A DNA stretch of 64,000 bases, taken from the NCBI GenBank assembly GCA_037954325.1, contig JBBMNZ010000030.1:10550501-10614500 (forward strand), in the 5' to 3' direction. Below, in pieces: positions 37,031 to 47,632 of the stretch. The notes under the pieces are model-generated. The model saw only the letters and a program-made list of their open reading frames with translations, searched no databases and was not told the origin of the DNA. The DNA is from Fistularia commersonii. Taxonomy: Eukaryota; Chordata; Actinopteri; Syngnathiformes; Fistulariidae. Made by a program: the position numbers and the translations under genes. Every line of letters begins with the position of its first letter. The first letter of the stretch is position 1.

Positions 37031-38526
37031 CATGAGTTGTTTTTCTTACATACTTCAGAGTCTAAAATCCATGAAAATAATTGCCCCTATTAAGCAATAT
37101 TCCAAATTGCTTCCACTGACAGAAACAGTGCACTATCTGAGTTCATGTAAAATAAGTAAGATAAGAAGTAGGAATCCTCTGTGAAAAATAAGAATAATTT
37201 AGGAACACTTTTATTTAAATAGTTGAATATTAAAAAAAAATAAATAAGCATTTAAACATGTAAAATCTTACACAGCATCAGTGTCTCCCTTTAGCAATAC
37301 AAATGTGTTAAATAGGTGTTTGCAGGTGTTTCCTTTCATGCATGATTAAGATTTAAATTGCAAAAGGCAATCAATGATATTTGAAATAATATAAGTTGTG
37401 TTGTATCAGCTTTATTAAGTTTAAGGAGTTTATATACTTCATGCCCAATTATTTTTTGGTTTAAGGATGAACATAAATCATTTCGATGTGTACAGTGGTT
37501 GTAAGAATGTTGAGACTTGGCAAGTTGCTATTATTCATTTATAAGAAAAGGTGACCGCAGGTTTTCTACAACACCCTCTTCATTCTCACCTTACTTGGCA
37601 AAATAAGAATTTTTGTTAAATGACCAAACACAGATTGAAATGTGATTCACAAGCTGTTTTAATATTGGACCTGATTGCTCAATTCAACAGTGTGATTTGA
37701 CAAAAAAGAAAAAAAAAGTTGCCTTAGTCAAAAAAAAAACAAAACAAGACTTTTGTACCAAGCTAACAATGAAATTTTAGGAATACTTTACAATTAAAAC
37801 ATATCAGTATTACTGCATATGTACAATATAAAGTCAATCAAGTGGTCTATACATCTGTAGCCAAATAATGACTTGCATATAAAGTACCATAAAATATTCG
37901 CCTGTGTGAATTATTCAACTATAACATTTCTAAATGATTAAATGTTGTATACACCAAATTAATTAACATAAGGTGCCTTATTATAAAATAATGTAGTTAC
38001 AGTATGTGCGCCATAAGAATCATTCAAAAATTAATAATAAAATGTACAGTACAGAACGCCAGGTCTGCACAAAGAGCAGAGCTGGACATGATGTTGGAAC
38101 CCAGTGTTGAGAACCCAAAAGCAACATCATCATTTTTTTTAGTGTTCAGGATTAATTCTTTCCGGGGTCATTTCTGTTAAAGGTGGATGATGTACACAGT
38201 GGTCCCTCTGGTAAAACCCAACTCTACTGAGTGCGTTCCCAGCGCTGAAGGCCCGGGGCGGTGGAAATGGGGATTATTGATTATTGGCACCAGGATCCTA
38301 CAAAATCCTCTCCAGTCGCATGAACTGAGAACCAACACTGGCTGGTTTCTGACTCATTTTAGCTTCGGTTCCACCACCCAGAGTGCCGTTGGCTGAAGCA
38401 GGTTAGCAGGCAGTCGAGACAGTCAAATCAGTGATAGATCATGTGTGGGAAGACGGACTTCTGTTTCCTCACTGTGGCCAGATGATAAAATCCCGGTTTA
38501 AGTGCTTTAGTGGTCAGACTAGATCG
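37031..38526 (-). other. Probable phactr4 3' UTR and downstream flank
   Basis: Non-coding AT-rich sequence directly after the phactr4 stop codon. Minus-strand AATAAA signals occur at 37411-37416 and 37210-37215; either would give a 3' UTR of about 1.1-1.3 kb. The true cleavage site cannot be chosen from sequence alone. Confidence 0.45.
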
Positions 38527-38542
38527 TTAGGGGCGATGAAAC
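38527..38542 (-). CDS. phactr4: phactr4 last coding exon
   Basis: After a CAG acceptor (38545-38543) the exon reads G TTT CAT CGC CCC TAA. With AG from the previous exon this gives ...TRFHRP-stop, the invariant C-terminus of PHACTR proteins. Only 16 coding nucleotides, hence too short for ordinary frame searches, but phase and terminal peptide agree exactly. Confidence 0.93.
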
Positions 38543-38708
38543 CTGAGGTGAGAGAATGAAAAGGTCACAAGATCATGCGACATGAAACACCACAGCAAGC
38601 ACTTTCAGAAGGAAACCGTCTTTCTTCAATACATTTAATATTGATGGATTTGCTGAATAAAGTTTAAAAAATGGATGAGATTAATTATGAATTCCGTTCG
38701 AATCTTAC

Positions 38709-38785
38709 CTAGTGTATCTCCTGCTGTCTTCGTGAACCTCCATCTCTGAACTCTTGAAGTCATTGAGCTCTTTGCGGATGGCAGC
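38709..38785 (-). CDS. phactr4: phactr4 exon, AAIRKELNDFKSSEMEV
   Basis: 77 nt between a CAG acceptor and a GTAAGA donor. Encodes AAIRKELNDFKSSEMEVHED then SRRYT plus AG of the next codon (phase 2). This is the C-terminal part of the protein-phosphatase-1 binding region, in which PHACTR proteins wrap the PP1 catalytic subunit. Confidence 0.95.
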
Positions 38786-39508
38786 CTGGGGTGGGATGAG
38801 AAATATAACACTTTAGCTGGACCGACTTAAGATTGGCACATGGAGATACACACCCTTGCACAGAAAATGTATTTTCAGTGATTTTTTTTTGTATTGACAG
38901 TTAACGTAACATAACATTTTGAATGGCAAGCAGGTACAGAAATATGAAAAATTACAAAACAAAAAAAAAAAACATTTACAATCTCACCCTTCTTGGTTAA
39001 ATCAGCAAATTCTTCCCAAAATTGTATAACCACTAACTATTTAAAAACTACAGCTGTGTAACATGATTCTTATACAGAAGACATGGACAATGGCGAACCA
39101 ACAAAATGACATCAACTTGAGCATTTTCCATGCCAATTATTTCAACAAATAATAGGGTTCTTGGAGATCAAATGTGAGTTGCAGAATAAAATATGGTTAA
39201 AAAATTGTAGCTCATAATTTAATTGGATACTGATTTTAAGTTGCCCTGGTATCTATATCCTGGTATGATGTATTGGCATATTGAGCTGCATGCATAAGGC
39301 TCTCAAAAAAGACACAGGAGAGAATGACTGCAAAATAAACCAAGGATCAAATCACTGTCTAGTAATTTGAGACAATGTGTGATATTCGAGTATCGGATCA
39401 ATTATGCATTATCGGACTTCTTGTCTTGTCATGCTTGTAAGAAAGTATTTTCTGAAGGTCAAACCAAATACATATATCTACATATATATATTCTGTTTAA
39501 TATTATAA

Positions 39509-39690
39509 AATGTGTCAGGGGTACTATGCAATAGAAGTCTATCAGTCAGAATGAAAGCAGAGGTGTACAAGACAGTGGTGAGACCAGCGATGCTGTATGG
39601 CCTCGAAACAGTGACAATCACAAAAAGGCAGGAAGCAGAGATGTTGGTTGCAGAGATGAAGATGTTGAGGTTCTCTTTTTACATCTTTTA
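39509..39690 (+). mobile_element. RTE-like LINE B-family fragment in a phactr4 intron
   Basis: Plus-strand pieces SGVLCNRSLSVRMKAEVYKT and AMLYGLETVTITKRQEAEML are the connection/C-terminal part of the same RT family as 19085-20062. It is antisense to phactr4, in the 1.7-kb intron before the 38785 exon. 5' and 3' truncated. Confidence 0.8.
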
Positions 39691-40457
39691 CAGTGTTGCT
39701 GACAGAAGTCCTAAACAGATGTCTAACATTCATCTATTGCCTAGTGACACTGTCCACATGGCAAGTGAATTCAGGGGTATATTCCTCTATACTAGCATGC
39801 GTCACATGATGGTGTCTCGGCTCATCTTGGAAAAAGTCCTGGACCTGGTAATTCCTTGCTGCAGCCACACTGCCACTATTGGCATTATTGATATTTATCC
39901 CCATGTCAATTAAATTTTGGTTTGGAGGTTGGAGTGTAATTATGTTTCAGACTTTTCAATTTAAATATCGCAGATAAAAAAAAAAGGCCAATGTTACAGC
40001 ATTTTTTTTACCACACGGATATTCACAAATGTCTTACTTTTGAGATTACATTTTTCTGCCTTGAGAGCGTCTACCAAGTACAGACCCAGACCTGAATGAA
40101 GGGTGCAATCCTGTCTGTCAGTTCTTTAAAAAAAAAAAATGTTCAACATCCCTTAAGGGCACTGCTACTTCTGGGTTGTTTTAGAATCCTGCTGCGCTTA
40201 AGCGACTGACTAAAAATGTTAATTTAAAGCATTCATTTAATCTCTATCCCTAAACATTTTTTGAGCTTCACTGGTCCAGTTGATTTACTCGGTGGAACTC
40301 AGCAAGTCATTAAAGAGCATTCTAGGACCTTGAACCTGCACAAAATGCAAATCTCCTCAGAAACAATTCTGCTACAGAGCTCATAGCCACCACTTTCCAT
40401 CTACTGAATAAGAATTTGTGAGCGCATTTGAAAAGGTGAAGATGTAATGAGCCTCAC

Positions 40458-40595
40458 CTTGTCAGCAGGGGTGAGTTTGGTCCATGGTTTGTCTGCTCTC
40501 CGGTCATAGTCCTGGGCATGGGTGGTCTCTACATACTCATGGAATCGCAGGATCTTTCTGTCCTGAAGCTCAGCGACTGTGGGTCTCTGTGACAG
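40458..40595 (-). CDS. phactr4: phactr4 exon, last RPEL core and PP1-binding region
   Basis: 138 nt, 46 whole codons, starting at L after a CACAG acceptor and ending at K with a GTGAGG donor. LSQRPTVAELQDRKILRF completes the last RPEL actin-binding repeat (RPTVAEL) and supplies ILRF, the RVxF-like PP1 docking motif. Then come YVETTHAQDYDRR, ADKPW and TKLTPADK. Most relatives have VEVTDAQDYDRR; TTH is a small local change. A hAT element ends up only about 75 bp upstream of the acceptor. Confidence 0.96.
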
Positions 40596-40669
40596 CTGTG
40601 GGAAAGTAAATGCTAATTTATGCACTATGTATACATGAAAATCCATCAGTGTGTTTTGATCCTTTATAA

Positions 40670-41289
40670 CAGGGGTCGGGAACCTTTTTGACTGGGAGAG
40701 CCACAAAAGCCAAATATTTCTTGATATATTTCATCGAAAGCCATATAGTATTTTTAACGCACAAAAAAATGAAATACGTCTTACTTTTAATGCGACCTCT
40801 GGTGCTGCATGGATTTGCTCGGAGTGCTGCTTTATATTTGACCGTTTCATCTATGCAATTTTATCTTAGCATATTAGACATACCGCGGATTCAAATCATT
40901 GGTAATCATTGCCTTTTTTTTTCTTTGTCGCCATCTTTTCCGTTACGAGTGTTGACACGGATAAAGTAGCTGGCTATTTGTTAAGATTAATTTCTTCACC
41001 TTTACAATGACCTAGACGTGCTTGGAAGCCAATGGTTCCCGACCCGACCGACGGGTGACCCGTGAAATTTATCTTCAAAACTAATTTCTGTTTACTTTAA
41101 AATTACACAGTATTATGAAGAAATCTTCTTCTTCTAAAAACCCTAAAATTATTATGAAGAAATATCACAAGTATTTTAAAATCAGTTCCAAACTGATTTT
41201 TTCTTTTTCAACTCAAAATTGTCTGGGAGCCATATGGCATCACCAGAAGAGCCATTTATGGCTCGCGAGCCATAGGTTCCTGACCCCTG
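40670..41289. mobile_element. hAT non-autonomous element with perfect TSD
   Basis: A 620-bp element with 15-bp terminal inverted repeats differing at one position (CAGGGGTCGGGAACC against CAGGGGTCAGGAACC) and an exact 8-bp target duplication CTTTATAA (40662-40669 and 41290-41297), the hAT signature. No transposase. Located in the phactr4 intron just upstream of the 40458-40595 exon. Confidence 0.93.
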
Positions 41290-41740
41290 CTTTATAATGT
41301 CACTGTCCTCATACTTCCATGCGCCCACTGTGTTGGAATTAGCAATTTGTTTTCATAAATAAGAAGGCAGCATAGCAGACGAGGATGATCTCTGACGCCA
41401 TTGAATACCTCATGAAATGTTGATGAAGAATTAGTCACAAAATTAAAATGAATAATTTTGATAGCAAGGGTCTGTCCCTGTGCCCCTGTGTTGCAACGTT
41501 ATAAATGTACGGATGATTTTTTGTTTTGAGATTTGACTCAACACTGCCCCTGTTTCTTCAGGCGTACATCTCAATTGGTCTTGATCCAAAATACTTATGG
41601 GATGAGCTGTGGATACGCATGAATGATTCTGCCTGTATCCATACGCGTATCCTCTGTAGGGCATAAATTAGCCTTAAGGGTGCTTGTTTATGATCTGTGG
41701 GTCCAGTTGCAAAGGATAAACTAGTTGCATCCCTCCTTAC

Positions 41741-41802
41741 CTTCCTGGTGAGCCGCCTTTTGATCTCACTTCTCTCTAGTCGTCGATCTGCTTCATTCTT
41801 GG
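41741..41802 (-). CDS. phactr4: phactr4 exon between C-terminal RPEL repeats
   Basis: 62 nt. CC completes an Ala codon with G from the previous exon, then KNEADRRLERSEIKRRLTRK, ending at a GTAAGG donor in phase 0. This is the basic helix linking the two intact C-terminal RPEL repeats and the start of the last one (RRLTRK-LSQRP). Confidence 0.95.
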
Positions 41803-42679
41803 CTGGAAGAGGGAAAAAAAATGTTAATTGAGGTATTAACTATGTCTGTCACTCTTGTCATGTTGGCCTCTGTACAGCATTAGTCATCACAGATATTCTA
41901 ATACAAGGTAACCAAAGGCTGAGGGAATTCATATCAATAATGGCTTGTCGTGCCTGCAGACACACTTCCAAGCACGCAGGCTGACACAGCGATAAAGAGA
42001 GAATTAGGGCAGACTTAAGTTCAATCCTCCATCAAGGACAGAAAATCAGGTCGATTTTATGTCAATTCAAGGCTGGAAGGGTGTGTAAGGAGGTGCTTTA
42101 CAGTGTGCTGCAAGGCTGTGCTGATATGTCGTGCAGACGGTCAAATACTGACTGATGTATACTCACCAAGGGAAAGTTAATATAACAGGTTAATGGTTGG
42201 GGTGTGGGGAGTGTTGCTTTCATCACTGGCTGAAGAAAGTCGTACAAATTAAGTGGTTGATACAAAGCTAATTATACCTACAGTCTGGATGGGCTGATAA
42301 AAGTTGCAATTTATAACGCGCAATCTAATTAGCCTTGTTTAAAGAGCCATTCTACTGTTCGGCAGTTATTTTAGAACACATAGCTACAAGATTCGACATA
42401 CTGCACACTTTCATCCAAGTGGCATGCGCTTCACTATGTAACCAATAGTTGCATTTGAAGCTACAGCTTCTTTTAGAGTCATCAGACTCACTTTAAAAGA
42501 GCACCAACAAGCTGTAAAGAAAAGAGATATTGAAATTTACTTTACAATTTTAGACTTATTGGTTACTATGAAGCTTCAATAGCATTTGAAGAGCCATAGA
42601 TGAACATTACACTCATTACTGTTTTAGCTGAACTGCACTGTTTTCTCGACATCTTTCACACAGCAGCACAATCCTTTCA

Positions 42680-43699
42680 ATAGTGAAAACCCCCTTCACA
42701 ACATCCACTCAAGTGAAGAAAACTCTCCAGGAAATAGGTTTATCAGTAGCTAAGTCAACCATAAAGAGAAGACTTCATGAGAGTAAATACAAAGAATTCA
42801 CCACAAAGTGCAAACCATTAATCAGCCTCAAAAACAGAAAGGCCAGAATTGACTTTGCCAAAAAGCACTTGAAGAAGCCAGCCCAGTTCTGGAACAGCAT
42901 TCTTTGCAGAGATAGATCAACCTATACTAGAATGATGGGAAGAAGAAAGTTTGGAGAATTGGAACAGCTCATGATCCAAAGCACACCACATCTTCTAAAA
43001 CATGGTGGGGGCAGTGTGATGTCATGGGCATGCATGGCTTCCGGTGGCACTGGGTCACTTATGTTTATTGATGATGTGACAAAAGACGGAAACAGACGGA
43101 TGAATTCTGAAGTGTAAAGGGATATACTTTCTGCTCAGATTCAATCAAATGCAGCAAAGTTGATTGGACGGCGCTTCACAGAACAGATGGAGAATGATCC
43201 AAAACATACTGCAAAAGTAACCCTGGAGTTTTTTTTAAATCAAAAAAGTGGAATATTCTGCGATGGCATAGTCAATCACCGAACGTCAGCCAAAATCGAG
43301 CATGCGTTTCCCTCGCTCAGGACAAAACTTAAGGCAGACAAGCAACAAACAAGCAACAACTGAAGACAGCTGCAGTGCAGGCCTGGCAAAGCATCACAAA
43401 AGAGGACACCCAGAGTTTGGTGATGCCCATGGGTTCCAGACTTCAGGCAGTCATTGCCTGCAAAGGATTCTCAACAAAATATCGAAAAGTAACATTTTAT
43501 TTAGGGTTATGTTTATTTGTCCAATTACTTTTGAGCCCCTGAAATGAGCAGCATTTTTATACAAATAGCTACAATTCCTACATTTTTGAATTAAACCTTA
43601 AAGTCTGCACTTCAATTCCGTTGTGGTTTCATTTCAAATCCAATGTGGTGGCATGCAGAGCCCGAATCCTGAAGATTGTGACACTGTCAAATAATTCTG
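42680..43699 (+). mobile_element. Dead Tc1-like transposase copy, 5' truncated
   Basis: Plus-strand transposase pieces: STIKRRLHESKYKEFTTKCK, LISLKNRKARIDFAKKHLKK, QFWNSIL, HGGGSVMSWACMA, GTGSLMFIDDVT, LIGRRFTEQMENDPKHTAKV. The second catalytic Asp (NDPKHT) is present. The third (usually SPDLNPIE) is lost (HRTSAKIE) and there is a stop after MNSEV plus frameshifts. The 3' non-coding end with CCAATTACTTTTGAGCCCC is present to about 43699; no matching 5' inverted repeat is seen. Lies antisense in a phactr4 intron. Confidence 0.88.
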
Positions 43700-43880
43700 G
43701 GCTGTCAAACTGTATATTCTTAATCTACAATATGGGGAGGGTCTCAGACACACTGGGTGTACTAAGTGGGCTGATAAAACTACAGTTGTTCAAATGATTA
43801 ATGCAGAATAGTGACGAATAAAATTAAAAGTGACTCTGAAGAGGACTAAAGTGCTGAATATTGAACTATGAGCAGCTTAC

Positions 43881-43936
43881 CTTGAAGGATATTTCTCTGT
43901 TCCAGCTCTTCAGCTGTTGGTCGCTGACTCAGCCGC
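43881..43936 (-). CDS. phactr4: phactr4 exon, RPEL core RLSQRPTAEEL
   Basis: 56 nt between a TCTAG acceptor and a GTAAGC donor: G + 18 codons RLSQRPTAEELEQRNILQ + G. It holds the RPxxxEL core of an intact C-terminal RPEL repeat, which binds monomeric actin and competes with PP1. Phases 2 in and 1 out match its neighbours exactly. Confidence 0.96.
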
Positions 43937-44343
43937 CTAGACACAGTAATTAGATTTTAACTGGCTCATAAAAAAAGAGATCTCAAATGGAGAAATGTCT
44001 CCCGAGGTTCACGTCAAAGCAAAACCATGGTCTAATGCATTGCTCAGAAGAATAAATGGCAGTGCAAGAAGATTTTAGTTCAGGGTACCAGGAAAAATAT
44101 TTGCCAGTTTTAATCTTATGCTGCCCTCTGTTGGAAAGGGTCAAGTATACAGATTGGGAAAAACACTATAAATGTGGGTGAATACTCCAATTCTAAATAT
44201 AAAGGGAGCAGTACCTACTTGATATCTAAAGAATTACCATAGCCAACATGAAACTATTCAGCAACTGAATGAATTACAATGACTGACCATATCTTGATGT
44301 ACAAATGTCAATGTCACATTACTGATGTAGAGCATCACTTTAC

Positions 44344-44509
44344 CGGGTCAGCGTGGTACCAATCTTGTTCCTGACGGCCACCCACTGCTCCTTGTTGTGC
44401 CAGCTCATGTTGTCATTCTCCTCCGGGGCTTCTCTTTCCCCCTTTTCCCGATCCCTCTCCAGCTTCAAGGCCAATGTATCCTTCCTTTTCACGCGGCTTG
44501 CAAGCCCAC
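44344..44509 (-). CDS. phactr4: phactr4 exon with degenerate RPEL repeat
   Basis: 166 nt from an ACAG acceptor to a GTAAAG donor. Encodes (G)GLASRVKRKDTLALKLERD, an acidic linker, then WHNKEQWVAVRNKIGTTLT(R). KRKDTLALKL normally leads into a NRPxxxEL actin-binding core; here ERDREKGEREAPEEN replaces it and neither RP nor EL remains. The flanks (KRKDTLA and the W..R.KIG block) are clearly the family's. So one RPEL repeat appears lost, leaving two in the C-terminal part. Confidence 0.93.
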
Positions 44510-45554
44510 CTGTCAAACACCATATCACAACATTTACGTGAATGCCGCGTGATATGACACACTTTCGCGATTATAGCCCGACTCCGATGCTATATATAGT
44601 GACAAGATTAAAGCGTAAATGACCTTTTTTTTTAGCAAAGAAATCCTTCTCGGTTCTGGTATATGAGAAATATTTAGTAAACAAGAATATGTTTAGACAA
44701 CCTTTTTTTTTTTCTTTTCACTCACACTTATGGGCTTATGCAAAATTCACTGCTCTGTCTCAGTACTCAGAGGACAATGTTGGATAGAAGACTTAATATT
44801 TTCAAATGGAGAATGATTGAAAAGTAACACTTTTGTGTTATCTTGTAAAATAAATTAGGTAAATCCTTCAGTCAGATGATAGGGAAAGAACTTTTAGAAT
44901 GCCTGGTTTCAAAATGGAGTTCAGATAGGATAGTAATTAAAAGAAGGACTTATAATATGCGTAATCCATTCATTTCGGTTAGTTTGAATTCTGAAAAGAA
45001 ATAAGTCAGCCCTAAAAAGAATATATATACTGTAGTGTAAGAATTAATTTGTTCTATATCATACCAGAAGTATAACTTTGACAATATAAAAAAAAATCAA
45101 CTGAAATTATGAAACAAGACAGTTTCTGAAACACATTTATAAAAATGTATTAAAATCCCTTGAGTAGTCATTAATGAGCTGTTGTCAGTGAATGAACTGA
45201 GGAAATTGAAAATATTTTTTTCTTTTTGAACAAAGTATGACTTTTTTCTGATAAACTGCATCTACATGCTGGTAATTACCATAAGGACAACAATAAACAG
45301 GTATTGGCCTCAGTCTAAAGGTAAAACAAAAGCAAAACCTACCAAAAAAAAAAAAAAAAAAAATCAGTATCATGAGCTCTATGTATGGCTTCTTAACGTT
45401 CACTGCATTACTATAGTTGCCTTACGACATTGCATTAAAAAGAAGACCTTAAAGTAGCACAAGCTTTGAAAACCAATTAAAAAAAACTATTGCTTTGTGG
45501 AGTGCCATGTCTCCACAGGGACCAAAAACTAACTCCATACAAAAAACTACTTAC

Positions 45555-45793
45555 CTGGAGGACCTTCCTCATTATCGTCATCATCCTCATCCTCATCTCT
45601 GTACAGGATGGGACCATCTGAATCGGATTCCTCTTCACAGGCCTCTGGCCCTACATCCTCATGGATAATACTGACGTTGGGGCCTCCGATTAAACCCCTG
45701 CGGCTGCGGGGCTCCAGCTCAGGCTGGCGGGGGGGCAGCTGAGGGTGAAGCTTCCGCAGCTCTTCTTCCATGTCAAAATCATCATCTTCTGGC
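45555..45793 (-). CDS. phactr4: phactr4 exon, acidic segment
   Basis: 239 nt, TATAG acceptor, GTAAGT donor. Encodes PEDDDFDMEEELRKLHPQLP, a proline/arginine stretch, IHEDVGPEACEEESDSDGP, ILYRDEDEDDDDNEEGPPG. The motif SDSDGPI-YRDE followed by an acidic run is characteristic of PHACTR4 just before the C-terminal RPEL region. Phase 1 in, 1 out. Confidence 0.94.
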
Positions 45794-45992
45794 CTATACA
45801 GAAAGGTAGAAATTTATGGAAATTATTTATGTTTTGAATTTTATATTTCAAAAATAGGCTGCTGCTCCTGATGATACAGAGACCATTATGTGAACATTTC
45901 ATCTGCAGAGCGTCTTTCATGTAAATGTGATATCTTTTGGATAGGGGAAAGACAAAAGTCTTCAACAACCATGTCATAAGGAGAATACTTAC

Positions 45993-46551
45993 AGCCTGAG
46001 AGGCTCGATGGTGATAGGTAGAGAGTTCCGAGATTTTACCCCCACCTCAGGAAGAAAGTCTGGAGGCATCTCAAACAACAGAGAGTGAGCTCTCTGGGAG
46101 CCGTCTGGCTTGGGCTGTATAGGACTGGGGCTGGCCAATGCTCTCTGAATGAGGATATGGAGGGGGATGGATGGAGGATGGCTGGGTGGTTCAGTGGTAG
46201 GGCTTGGGGGATCAACTTCCACACTGGTTACTGAATCAGAGAGGGAGCTCGGTGGAGGAAATGACGTTGTTCTGGGAGGGGATGGTGGGATGTGGGAGGG
46301 TGGCGATGGTATGGGGCCGGTGGAGGTTTCCTGAGTTGCAATGCTGCCCTCATTGTTCTCTTCTTTAAGTTCGACAGAAGATGCGGCTGTAAGGGCTGGA
46401 TCAATGGTCAGGGGCTCTGAGATCTGACTGGAAGGAGTAGATTCCACAGAATGATGCTTGGTGACAGGCGTTGTACGCTTTGGTGGGGTTGGTGGAGAGC
46501 GCTTGGCGGGAGCTGACACCACAATAACACCGCTGCCAGCCTGTGAGAAGT
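45993..46551 (-). CDS. phactr4: phactr4 exon, proline-rich central region
   Basis: 559 nt, TTTTAG acceptor, GTAAGT donor. Starts D(G|AC)FSQAGSGVIVVSAPAK, then RSPPTPPKRTTPVTK, a Ser/Pro-rich part, PLHILIQRALASPSPIQ, GSQRAHSLLFEMP and ends SLPITIEPLRL. PLHI-IQ-AL-SP, RAHSLLFE and SLPITIE are shared with mammalian PHACTR4 and separate it from PHACTR1-3. An alternative acceptor ten bases downstream (CACAG) is excluded because it breaks the frame. Plus-strand open frames here are shadows. Confidence 0.95.
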
Positions 46552-47464
46552 CTAAAATGAAAAACAACAAACAGATAAATAATGGTCATAACTGGTCAAC
46601 GCAAACAACTGCAACATAAGCGTAACATGCGGTTAGGCATGACATGATCAGTGCGTAAATACTGTGAGGACACACCTCACACTCCTCATTCTGCCAGGAA
46701 CCTGCAATGTGCATCACAGATGGATGATAATTGCAAAACTTCTGTTTAGACCATCATTAGTAAAAAAAAAAAAAAAAAAAATGTGCGTCAATACACAGAA
46801 ACAGATACACAAAAACAAAAAACACGCAGAAGTCAGAGAAGTTAATAGAGAGGCCATGCAGTGTTTTTCTCACATTTAGCTGAAGTTAGATGGCAGCTGC
46901 TCTGTGGGCTAGTTCAGGCATGACATACAACGCAAGAGGTAGAACAAGTGTGAGGAAGGTGGCAGATCTACAATAGGAGTGTGAAGATTCTCCATATGTT
47001 TGATTTAAGGTCACCTTATGAGAGGGTCAGTTTAATGGGACTTCATATTTGATTTAAAGATTCTCCTAACATCTCCATCCTATATATATGTATATTCCTT
47101 AAGAGTTTTGCATCAGAAGACTATATTTTGACCTGAAAGCTTTTCACTTTTCACCCACTTTATTTGATTTCTAAATGAAAATCATGACACTCCTTTATAG
47201 ATTAAGAGAGTTGGTCCCACTGGGTACCTGAGCTGGTCTGGCCAGCCCTGTGCAGCAGGTACACAGGTAGAGAAAAGTAGAGGCCCAGCTCACTCTGGCA
47301 TCCCCAGCTGCTCCAGTATTGAGGCTGCCTGACATTGAGGTGCCTGTTCAGATATGGAGCTGGTGAAATGAGCAGAGATATCAGGGATGGAGCCTTTGTT
47401 CCACATGGGAAGAAGCTTGGGGATTTCACCACTGTTTTCACTGACACATATTAAATTCTGCATG
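46552..47464. other. phactr4 intron, right of the 46551 exon; nothing recognised
   Basis: Non-coding start (in plus orientation) of the 6.3-kb intron 46552-52821. An 81-codon minus-strand frame at 47202-47447 has no PHACTR similarity and is not needed for phase continuity. Confidence 0.5.
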
Positions 47465-47632
47465 TCTGTGGAGGTTCTCTGTCATCCAGGTCATGGTGAA
47501 TTCTTGTTGAAGTCTTCTTGTCGTAGCAACTGGACTTGAATTCTTCAGTTCTGAACTCAAGATGCCTCTTGGATGAGGAGTGAAACAACTTCAAGTGAAG
47601 AAATTCAAGTCCAGTTGCCACAAGAAGAAGAT
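47465..47632. repeat. Foldback dispersed repeat
   Basis: Contains near-perfect inverted arms: left 47514-47547 (cttcttgtcgtagcaactgg...) and right 47596-47627 (...ccagttgccacaagaag), about 33 nt each with a few mismatches, separated by about 48 nt. Other family members are at 8814-9060 and 34297-34375. In a phactr4 intron. Confidence 0.75.

Noticed and set aside
46149..46334. Plus-strand Gly-rich frame
   Set aside because: Antisense shadow of the proline-rich phactr4 exon.
47202..47447. Extra phactr4 exon in the 6.3-kb intron
   Set aside because: Flanking exons already join in phase with a conserved RNSNPV-(L/I)-SQA junction, and the frame has no similarity.
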